Part shown: in pieces, positions 1-5,557 of the stretch | Numbering within the stretch: the stretch's first letter is position 1 | Layout of the letters: each line of letters opens with the position of its first letter | NCBI GenBank assembly: GCA_024641255.1 | Contig: JAHEDL010000134.1 | Span: 1-9,024 of the forward strand | DNA from: Pseudorhodobacter sp. | GTDB taxonomy: Bacteria; Pseudomonadota; Alphaproteobacteria; Rhodobacterales; Rhodobacteraceae | Direction of reading: 5' to 3' | Length of the DNA: 9,024 bases | Notes under the pieces: generated by a model | Database searches by the model: none | What the model saw: only the letters and a program-made list of their open reading frames with translations | Told to the model about the DNA's origin: nothing | Made by a program: the position numbers and the translations under genes

Positions 1-947
1 TCGCCATCGGTGCCGGTCACTTCGTGGCTGTAATTGCCCGCAACATAGCTGACATCGGTGGTGGAATCGGGAACAAGGTGCAGATCATCCAGCGTGACAT
101 CGGTGACACCATCGAGCACCAGCATCACCGTCCCGTTCATCCGCACTTGGGTTGATCCGTCTGGGGTGTGGGTCAGCGTCATGGTGGGCTGCACCGGATC
201 GGAACTGTCGATCGCGCTTTGCGGGGTGTAGTGGATTTGCAGCGCGTCTTCTGCGCGGTTGAAATCGGTGATATGGGCCACGGTGGTGCCATCGGCCCAA
301 CGCAGATCGAGATCGAAGCTGTCATTGCCCGCGCCGCCCTGCGCCAGATCGCCGTGGCCAAGGGTCAGCACATCGTTGCCGTCACCGCCGATCAGCTGAT
401 CGATGCCTTCAGTGCCCACCATGCCGCCTGCGCCGGCGGTGCCGTGCAAGAAGCCCGACAGCGTATCATCGCCCACGCCGCCCTCCAAAATGTCGGCCCC
501 CGATCCGCCCCAAAGTTCATCGTTGCCATCGCCGCCCGCCAGGCTGTCGTCACCGATGTTACCGTAAAGCTGATCATTGTCGGCACCGCCAAATAACGAA
601 TCTGCGCCAACGCCACCATCAATGCTATCGTTGCCGCCGCTGCCCAAGGCGATGTCAGACCCGGCCCCCATTTTGGCATTGTCGTTGCCCGCACCAAGGT
701 TGGCATAGTCATGCGCGGACGAGCCGGTGAGATCATCGTCGCCACCCGCCAAGAACCACGCCTGATTGTCGGCATCAGCGCTGACGGTATCGTCGCCCGC
801 GGTGCCGTTATGTCGGTCTGCATAGTTGGCGCGGTCGTAAAGCGGGTCTTCGTCGGTGGCAGAGTCGTTGCTTGACCCCGCCAGGCCCAAATTCACGCCC
901 AAAGCGCCCAGAAACAGAAACAGGTTGGCAAGAATGGCAACGTCCAT
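1..947 (-). CDS. RTX-type calcium-binding repeat protein, N-terminal part (cut by left edge)
   Basis: The frame is open from ATG at 947-945 to the left edge (315 codons), so the C-terminus is missing. ATG is the only nearby start: an in-frame TAA lies at 968-966. GAG about 7 bases upstream is a weak Shine-Dalgarno. Residues 1-24 are hydrophobic after Asp2 and look like a signal anchor or membrane helix. An acidic linker (about 25-48) follows. Residues about 48-165 and 184-212 are glycine/aspartate nonapeptide repeats of the GGxGxDxLx type (GGVGADSLF, GGDGNDELW, GGSGADILE, GGVGDDTLS, GGAGNDSFD). Known RTX repeats fold as calcium-binding beta-rolls in proteins exported by type I secretion. Residues 225-240 (HITDFNRAEDALQIHY) resemble the segment that often closes such beta-rolls. 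From about 245 on no family is recognised. Toxin, enzyme and adhesin roles cannot be separated without the C-terminus. No type I secretion genes are in view. Confidence 0.88.
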   Translation of the reverse strand, partial: MDVAILANLFLFLGALGVNLGLAGSSNDSATDEDPLYDRANYADRHNGTAGDDTVSADADNQAWFLAGGDDDLTGSSAHDYANLGAGNDNAKMGAGSDIALGSGGNDSIDGGVGADSLFGGADNDQLYGNIGDDSLAGGDGNDELWGGSGADILEGGVGDDTLSGFLHGTAGAGGMVGTEGIDQLIGGDGNDVLTLGHGDLAQGGAGNDSFDLDLRWADGTTVAHITDFNRAEDALQIHYTPQSAIDSSDPVQPTMTLTHTPDGSTQVRMNGTVMLVLDGVTDVTLDDLHLVPDSTTDVSYVAGNYSHEVTGTDG

Positions 948-967
948 CGGATACTCGGTAAAATGTT

Positions 968-1006
968 AACTTTCGGGGGGTGTACCATGCAAATATGGTG
1001 AAAGTT
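968..1006. repeat. Compound inverted repeat in the divergent region upstream of the RTX gene
   Basis: AACTTTC (968-974) is complementary to GAAAGTT (1000-1006), and nested inside it ACCAT (984-988) is complementary to ATGGT (995-999). The right arms are contiguous, so together they form a 12-bp stem with one 9-base G-rich bulge on the left side (975-983) and a 6-base loop (989-994). It lies 21 bases upstream of the RTX start codon, so it could be a 5'-leader hairpin of that transcript or an operator between the divergent genes. The complementarity is seen directly; the function is inference. Confidence 0.5.
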
Positions 1007-1027
1007 CGTCGCCTTCGCGGTCTAATT

Positions 1028-1057
1028 CGTTCTGGGTCGTTCTGGGTCGTTGTGGGC
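1028..1057. repeat. Three tandem 10-bp direct repeats
   Basis: CGTTCTGGGT occurs at 1028-1037 and again at 1038-1047. A third copy at 1048-1057, CGTTGTGGGC, has two changes. The 10-bp period is about one helical turn, so all copies would face the same side of the DNA. The repeats lie between the divergent RTX and YfgM-like genes, about 80 bp from the RTX start and 126 bp from the other. A regulator-binding role is possible but unproven; simple slippage duplication would also explain them. Confidence 0.6.
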
Positions 1058-1114
1058 GGTAATGGCGAAAGCCGCCGCTTGGACGGGGCCGGGGCTTGGC
1101 AACGTGGCGGATTT

Positions 1115-1129
1115 GCCTGTAAGACAGGC
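1115..1129 (+). other. Small hairpin in the leader of the YfgM-like gene
   Basis: GCCTGT (1115-1120) and ACAGGC (1124-1129) form a perfect 6-bp stem with an AAG loop; a seventh U-G pair is possible. No T-run follows, so it is not a Rho-independent terminator. It lies 54 bases before the chosen start codon. It may be a leader structure or chance. Confidence 0.3.
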
Positions 1130-1169
1130 GCAACGAGGAATGCCGGGGCCGCATGGCCCACGGGCGCGC

Positions 1170-1174
1170 AGGAG
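1170..1174 (+). promoter_or_regulatory. Shine-Dalgarno that fixes the TTG start of the YfgM-like gene
   Basis: AGGAG at 1170-1174 is 8 bases before TTG 1183, the best ribosome-binding spacing available. It lies downstream of the alternative in-frame ATG at 1153 and so cannot serve it. It supports a TTG start. Confidence 0.7.
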
Positions 1175-1182
1175 TGGCAGGT

Positions 1183-1866
1183 TTGAGCAATCCCGACAGC
1201 TTTATCGACGAGGTGACCGAAGAGGTTCGCCGTGACCGTCTGTTCGCGATGTTCCGCAAGTATGGCTGGATTGGTGTTTTGGCAGTGGTCGCGATTGTCG
1301 GCGGTGCGGCTTACACCGAATGGAGCAAGGCGCGCAGCGAAGCCCGCGCGCAGGCGTTTGGCGATGCGGTTCTGGATGCGGTTGATCTGGGCGCGCCCGA
1401 AGATCGTGCGGCGGCCTTGGCGGCGATACCTGCCGATGGCGGCCAAGCGGCGCTGAAAGAGCTGATGCTGGCCACCGATGCCGGTGCCGACAAGGCGGCG
1501 GCGCTGGCGGCATTGGATGCGGTGATTGCCGACAGCGCGCAGCCCGAAGTCTACCGTGACCTTGCGACGTTGCGGCGCGTGATGGTTGCCGGGGCAGATC
1601 AGCCCTTGGCAGACCGCCGCGCAGCACTTGAGGCGATTTCGGCCCCCGGCCGGGCGTTTCGGACGCTGGCGCAAGAGCAACTGGCCTATTTGCTGATTGA
1701 AGACGGCAAAAAGGACGAGGCGATTGCGGCGCTGACCGCACTGATGCAAGATCAAGAAGCGCCCGCAGGTTTGCGCAACCGTGCCGGGCAGATGATTACG
1801 GCTTTGGGCGGTAAGGTGCCCGAAGCTGCACCCGCCGATGCCGTACCTGCGGCAAGTGAAGGCTAA
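1183..1866 (+). CDS. YfgM-like TPR membrane protein, likely Sec translocon accessory subunit
   Basis: The protein is 227 residues from TTG 1183, giving MSNPDSFIDEVTEEVRRDRL, the N-terminus I expect for this family in Rhodobacterales. A longer in-frame ATG at 1153 would add ten unlikely residues and leaves the Shine-Dalgarno inside the gene. Layout: charged cytoplasmic tail (1-25), one membrane helix (about 28-46, KYGWIGVLAVVAIVGGAAY), then an alanine-rich helical periplasmic region (50-215) consistent with degenerate tetratricopeptide repeats, including a clearer helix pair near 165-205. In E. coli, YfgM has this single-helix plus TPR layout, associates with SecYEG and PpiD and helps pass proteins to periplasmic chaperones. 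Position directly before bamB and der, as in E. coli, supports the call. The exact role in alphaproteobacteria is inferred. It is probably the first gene of the operon. Confidence 0.8.
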   Translation: MSNPDSFIDEVTEEVRRDRLFAMFRKYGWIGVLAVVAIVGGAAYTEWSKARSEARAQAFGDAVLDAVDLGAPEDRAAALAAIPADGGQAALKELMLATDAGADKAAALAALDAVIADSAQPEVYRDLATLRRVMVAGADQPLADRRAALEAISAPGRAFRTLAQEQLAYLLIEDGKKDEAIAALTALMQDQEAPAGLRNRAGQMITALGGKVPEAAPADAVPAASEG

Positions 1867-1920
1867 GGCTCCGGCGGGGCTTTGGCGCGTCTGAATGGAA
1901 ATGTGGGAGCCGGTGCGGTG

Positions 1921-3267
1921 ATGGGAAGCGGGAAGATCGGGGTTGCGGGGCTGGTGCTGTGCATGGGCCTTGCGGGGTGCGAGCGCGATGTCATCCTAGA
2001 GGGCGAACGCTTTCCGGTGCGCGCGCCGTTGGAAGATTCTGCGCAGGTAGAAGGCCAACCGGCCCCGGTGGCCCCGCCGCTTTACCCCGCCAACCAAGCT
2101 GTGCCGATTGCGCTGCCTGCGGCTTTGGCCAATGCTGATTGGACGCATCGCGGCGGCAATGCCCGGCATACGTCGGGCAACGGCGCCTTGTCGGCCACGC
2201 CGCAGCGGGTTTTCAGCGCCAAGATCGGTGCGGGCAATTCCAAGCGGATGCGGGTTGCGGCGTCGCCCGTTGTGTCGGGGGGCAAGGTGTTTGCGATGGA
2301 CGCCTCGACCCATGTGGCGGCGGTGTCGACCAATGGTGCTGTGCTGTGGACTGCAGATCTGACGCCCGAGTTTGATCGTGGCGGCGCGGTTCCGGGCGGT
2401 GGCTTGGCGGTGCAGGGCAACCGGCTGTTTGCGGCATCGGGCTTTGGCGAATTGGTGGCGCTGGATGCGGGCACCGGTGCGGTGGTTTGGCGGCAGCGGC
2501 TTGACAGCCCGGTGACCGGCGCTCCGGCGGTGGACGGCAACGCGGTTTACGTCATGAGCCGCGACGGGTCGGCGATGGCGGTTGCGGTCGCTGATGGCAA
2601 GGTGTTGTGGCAGGTGCCGGGGGCGGGCAATGCGACGGGCATGATCGGCAGCGCTTCGCCCGCGATTGCGGATAGCGAGGTTTTGCTGCCGTTCAACAGT
2701 GGCGAGCTTGCGGCGGTTTCGGCCGAAACCGGTGATAGCACTTGGGGTGCGGCGGTGGCCGGCAAGCGGCTGGGTCGCGCCTATGCGGTGATGGGCGATG
2801 TGACTGGCGATCCGGTGGTGGTGAACGGTGTGATCTACGTTGGCACCGCGGCAGGCCGCACGGTGGCGATGGATGCAAAAACCGGGATGCGGCTGTGGAC
2901 GGCAGGCGAGGGCGCGATGAACCCGCCGCTGGTGGTGGGCGGTTCGGTGTTTGTGGTCAACGATGAGGCGCGCCTGGTACGCTTGGATGCCAGCACCGGC
3001 GATGTGATCTGGCAGGCCGAAATGCCGTATTTCGACAAAGACAAAGCCAAGAAGCACAAGGCGATCACCGCGCATTACGGGCCGGTTCTGGCGGGCGGGC
3101 GGATTGTTGTCGCCTCGGGCGACGGGCCGCTGCGGCTGTTCGATCCGACCACCGGCACCATGGTCTATAGTGTCGATATTCCCGGTGGCGCCGCATCGGC
3201 CCCGGTTTTGGCGCAAGGCATGTTGTTCGTTGTTGGTGGCAACGGCCAACTTCACGCTTTCCGTTAA
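1921..3267 (+). CDS. bamB: Outer membrane protein assembly factor BamB (PQQ-like beta-propeller lipoprotein)
   Basis: Starting at ATG 1921 the protein has 448 residues. It begins with a lipoprotein signal peptide ending in the lipobox LAGC (Cys20); residue +2 is Glu, not the inner-membrane-retaining Asp. A linker to about residue 70 is rich in Pro and Ala. The rest is a beta-propeller of PQQ-like blades, each with a G-x-V/x-x-W strand: Trp143, Trp190, Trp230, Trp275, Trp326 and Trp364, with Tyr416 in the last repeat. BamB is the propeller lipoprotein of the BAM complex, which inserts beta-barrel proteins into the outer membrane. Alternative starts are GTG 1918, 8 bases after GGGAG (1905-1909), and TTG 1882, which adds 13 residues with a poor ribosome site. 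It lies 54 bases after the YfgM-like gene and 48 before der, probably one transcript. Membership is secure; the start is less so. Confidence 0.88.
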   Translation: MGSGKIGVAGLVLCMGLAGCERDVILEGERFPVRAPLEDSAQVEGQPAPVAPPLYPANQAVPIALPAALANADWTHRGGNARHTSGNGALSATPQRVFSAKIGAGNSKRMRVAASPVVSGGKVFAMDASTHVAAVSTNGAVLWTADLTPEFDRGGAVPGGGLAVQGNRLFAASGFGELVALDAGTGAVVWRQRLDSPVTGAPAVDGNAVYVMSRDGSAMAVAVADGKVLWQVPGAGNATGMIGSASPAIADSEVLLPFNSGELAAVSAETGDSTWGAAVAGKRLGRAYAVMGDVTGDPVVVNGVIYVGTAAGRTVAMDAKTGMRLWTAGEGAMNPPLVVGGSVFVVNDEARLVRLDASTGDVIWQAEMPYFDKDKAKKHKAITAHYGPVLAGGRIVVASGDGPLRLFDPTTGTMVYSVDIPGGAASAPVLAQGMLFVVGGNGQLHAFR

Positions 3268-3298
3268 AGGTTTCCCGGTGTAAGGGAGGCGCTTCTTT

Positions 3299-3319
3299 AT
3301 GTCCGGACGTATGAAATGA
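3299..3319 (+). other. Six-codon mini-ORF overlapping the der start codon (possible coupling leader)
   Basis: ATG 3299 opens MSGRMK and ends at TGA 3317-3319, overlapping the der start codon as ATGA (3316-3319). GGGAGG at 3284-3289 is 9 bases before this ATG, the ideal spacing, but 26 bases before the der ATG, too far to serve it directly. A ribosome ending the mini-ORF could reinitiate on der. The arrangement is seen directly; translation of the mini-ORF and coupling are inference. Confidence 0.4.
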
Positions 3320-4785
3320 GCTTTACCCTTGCCATCGTCGGCCGCCCCAATGTGGGCAAGTCGACGCTTTTCAACCGCCTTGTCGGGCGCAAACTGGCGC
3401 TGGTTGATGACCAGCCCGGGGTGACGCGGGATTTGCGCGAGGGCGATGCAAAACTGTTCGACCTGCGCTTTACCGTGATCGACACGGCAGGTCTGGAAGA
3501 AGTCACCGACGACAGCCTTCAGGGCCGGATGCGGCGCCTGACCGAACGCGCGGTTGATATGGCCGATGTCTGCCTGTTTCTGATCGACGGTCGGGTCGGG
3601 GTGACGCCTTCGGATGAAACCTTTGCCGATATTCTGCGCAAGAAATCGGCGCGGGTGATCTTGGGCGTGAACAAGGCCGAAGGCAAAGCCGGCGATGCGG
3701 GCGCGCTGGAAGGCTGGTCGTTGGGCCTTGGCGAACCGCTGCGGCTTTCGGCCGAGCATGGCGAAGGCATGGATGACCTTTACACGCTGCTAAAGCCGCT
3801 GGAAGGCGAATTTGCCGAGCGTGAGGCCGAAAATACGCCTTTGACCGAAGTGGATGTTTCGGAGGAAGAGGCAGAGCTTGAACAAGACGCTGACGCGTTC
3901 CGTCCGACTGAAAAGAAGCCGCTGCAAATCGCAGTGATCGGTCGCCCGAACGCGGGCAAATCGACGCTGATCAACAAGATCCTTGGCTATGACCGTCTGC
4001 TGACCGGCCCCGAAGCTGGGATCACCCGCGATGCGATTTCGGTCAAGACCAACTGGCTGGGCACGCCGATCAAGATTTTTGACACGGCGGGGATGCGCAA
4101 AAAGGCGCGGATCAACGAAAAGCTGGAAAAGCTGTCGGTGTCGGATGGTATCCGCGCGGTGCGCTTTGCCGAAGTGATCGTGGTGCTGCTGGACGTGGAT
4201 ATTCCGTTCGAAGTGCAGGATCTGCGCATTGCCGACTTTGCCGAGACCGAAGGCCGCGCTGTGGTGATTGCGGTCAACAAATGGGATCTGGAAGACGAAA
4301 AGCAGGAAAAGCTGGCCGAACTGAAAGAGATGTTCGAACGGCTGTTGCCGCAGTTGCGCGGTGCGCCGCTGATCACGGTATCGGGCAAGACCGGACGTGG
4401 GCTTGACCGACTGCATGACGCAATCTTGAAAGTGCACGAAACCTGGAACAAGCGCATCCCTACCGCGCGTCTGAACACTTGGCTGGGGGCTATGACCGAA
4501 GCGCACCCGCCACCGGCACCGCAGGGCCGCCGCATCAAGCTGCGCTATATGACGCAGGTCAAGCAGCGCCCGCCGGGGTTCATTGTGATGTGTTCGCACC
4601 CCGATGATATGGCCGACAGCTATCGCCGCTACTTGGTGAACGGTCTGCGCGAACATTTCGACATGCCAGGCGTGCCGATCCGTCTGACCTTCCGCGGGCA
4701 GGGCGAAAAGAACCCGTTCCGCAACCCGAAGTTCCATACGCCCAGCCGTTTGCGCAAACACAAGGAAAAGAATACCGGCGAATAG
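3316..4785 (+). CDS. der: Ribosome biogenesis GTPase Der (EngA)
   Basis: This 489-residue protein has the double GTPase layout unique to Der, an essential factor that binds the 50S subunit late in its assembly. Domain 1: P-loop GRPNVGKS (9-16), DTAG (56-59), NKAE (119-122). Domain 2: P-loop GRPNAGKS (209-216), DTAG (256-259), NKWD (321-324). An acidic linker (about 163-200, with [11 protein letters not shown]) joins them, and a KH-like RNA-binding domain fills about 385-470. All G motifs are intact. The start at ATG 3316 gives the standard [10 protein letters not shown]-terminus, and no other in-frame start lies between it and the bamB stop, which is in the same frame. The start has no close Shine-Dalgarno; the nearest good one belongs to a mini-ORF overlapping it by ATGA. 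It is the last gene of the yfgM-like/bamB/der set. Confidence 0.97.
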   Translation: MSFTLAIVGRPNVGKSTLFNRLVGRKLALVDDQPGVTRDLREGDAKLFDLRFTVIDTAGLEEVTDDSLQGRMRRLTERAVDMADVCLFLIDGRVGVTPSDETFADILRKKSARVILGVNKAEGKAGDAGALEGWSLGLGEPLRLSAEHGEGMDDLYTLLKPLEGEFAEREAENTPLTEVDVSEEEAELEQDADAFRPTEKKPLQIAVIGRPNAGKSTLINKILGYDRLLTGPEAGITRDAISVKTNWLGTPIKIFDTAGMRKKARINEKLEKLSVSDGIRAVRFAEVIVVLLDVDIPFEVQDLRIADFAETEGRAVVIAVNKWDLEDEKQEKLAELKEMFERLLPQLRGAPLITVSGKTGRGLDRLHDAILKVHETWNKRIPTARLNTWLGAMTEAHPPPAPQGRRIKLRYMTQVKQRPPGFIVMCSHPDDMADSYRRYLVNGLREHFDMPGVPIRLTFRGQGEKNPFRNPKFHTPSRLRKHKEKNTGE

Positions 4786-4791
4786 GTATTC

Positions 4792-4821
4792 AAAGGCCCC
4801 GGGTTTTGCCGGGGCCTTTTA
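4792..4821 (+). terminator. Rho-independent terminator after der, shared with the convergent minus-strand operon
   Basis: AAAGGCCCCGG (4792-4802) pairs perfectly with CCGGGGCCTTT (4809-4819) around the loop GTTTTG. On the plus strand the T-run TTTT (4817-4820) follows, 7 bases after the der stop. On the minus strand the TAA stop of the TspO-like gene (4821-4819) runs into the same stem, and the hairpin then ends in UUU, so the element can act in both directions. Confidence 0.9.
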
Positions 4822-5526
4822 TTTTCGCAGTCGCAGGACCAGTGTCGCCAGCGCCATCAGGGCAGCACCCAGCAGGGCGGCGTAGGAGACGGTGGGGTTC
4901 TGCCCCCAGTTGACCACCACGACACCGATGATTGCCCAAAAGACCGTTGCGCCATAGATCGGCATAAGTGGACGTTTGGTTTGCACCGTCAGTGCCAGTA
5001 GCAGAACTGCGATCAACATCATTATTGCCGAGCCGGTATCAGACAGCAGGCCATATCCGGCGATGATAACTCCGGTTGAAACTGCGGCTGCGGCCGTTAG
5101 CCAGCCTGCAAAGATTGCCAGCGGTGCGGCCAAAAGCCAGCGGTCTTGCATCTGATCGGCGCGCAGGTAGGCGAAAAGGGCCAGTGCCGCCATAATAAGG
5201 ATGGTCAGGGTGGCGATGATTGGGAAAGCGCCGGCGATTGCCAACCAAACCGTGCCAAGGGCTATCGCAGCAAGCAAGGGCAAAGCCGGGCGCATAAACC
5301 CGGCGTCACCGCGCCGCTGCAACAGGCCAAAGCCGCTATGGACGATCAGCCACAGGTAAATCAGCCCCCAGATCGCAAAAGCATAGCCTGCGGGCTGGAT
5401 CGACGGGCGGGCGATTACGACCGGAAAGGTGGCAGGATCATAGCCGGTGAACGGCGGTGTCAGCGCCGGGGCTGCGACGAAGGCAAGGGTTGCCAGAACA
5501 AGCGCGGGTTGGATCAAGCGTTTCAT
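4819..5526 (-). CDS. TspO/MBR-like polytopic membrane protein
   Basis: This is a 235-residue, very hydrophobic protein with seven or eight predicted membrane segments (about 6-22, 47-68, 81-100, 102-121, 130-153, 165-182, 189-206, 213-232) and seven tryptophans. The motif PAGYAFAIWGLIYLWL (45-60) resembles the P-x-x-x-F-x-x-W-x-x-L-Y signature of tryptophan-rich sensory (TspO/MBR) proteins, which bind tetrapyrroles or cholesterol and in Rhodobacter influence photosynthesis-gene expression. Classic TspO is about 160 residues with five helices, so this is a longer relative whose ligand is unknown. The start at 5526-5524 (MKRLIQPALVLATL) is the only good one; an upstream extension would run into serS. 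There is no Shine-Dalgarno, and the ATG lies in the loop of a 10-bp hairpin. It follows serS by 31 bases, probably co-transcribed, and converges on der. Confidence 0.65.
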   Translation of the reverse strand: MKRLIQPALVLATLAFVAAPALTPPFTGYDPATFPVVIARPSIQPAGYAFAIWGLIYLWLIVHSGFGLLQRRGDAGFMRPALPLLAAIALGTVWLAIAGAFPIIATLTILIMAALALFAYLRADQMQDRWLLAAPLAIFAGWLTAAAAVSTGVIIAGYGLLSDTGSAIMMLIAVLLLALTVQTKRPLMPIYGATVFWAIIGVVVVNWGQNPTVSYAALLGAALMALATLVLRLRK

Positions 5527-5546
5527 AAGGTGGATACGCTTGATCC
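5511..5546 (-). promoter_or_regulatory. Perfect 10-bp inverted repeat enclosing the start codon of the TspO-like gene
   Basis: On the plus strand GGATCAAGCG (5511-5520) is exactly complementary to CGCTTGATCC (5537-5546), with 16 bases between. In the minus-strand mRNA this makes a 10-bp stem whose loop, UAUCCACCUUAUGAAA, carries the AUG (5526-5524). The downstream arm is formed by codons 3-6. The structure could expose the start codon or restrict ribosome entry. The repeat is seen directly; control is inferred. Confidence 0.6.
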
Positions 5547-5557
5547 GGAGGATTGGA

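Noticed and set aside
168..596. 142-codon plus-strand open frame (and a 143-codon minus frame at 392-823) in the RTX region
   Set aside because: Both arise from the repetitive GGNGND-type codons of the RTX frame, which alone shows the nonapeptide pattern and a proper start.
980..1186. 68-codon plus-strand open frame beginning GTG TAC CAT in the divergent spacer
   Set aside because: No ribosome site, low-complexity product, and it overlaps the hairpin and repeats as well as the start of the YfgM-like gene.
808..1755. 315-codon minus-strand open frame opposite the YfgM-like gene and intergenic region
   Set aside because: It is antisense to the YfgM-like gene, overlaps the start of the RTX gene, and has an Arg/Gln/Pro-rich product without family features.
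1996..3759. 587-codon minus-strand open frame opposite bamB and der
   Set aside because: It lies antisense to two well-recognised genes, has a low-complexity Arg/His-rich product typical of GC-rich shadow frames, and no recognisable domain.
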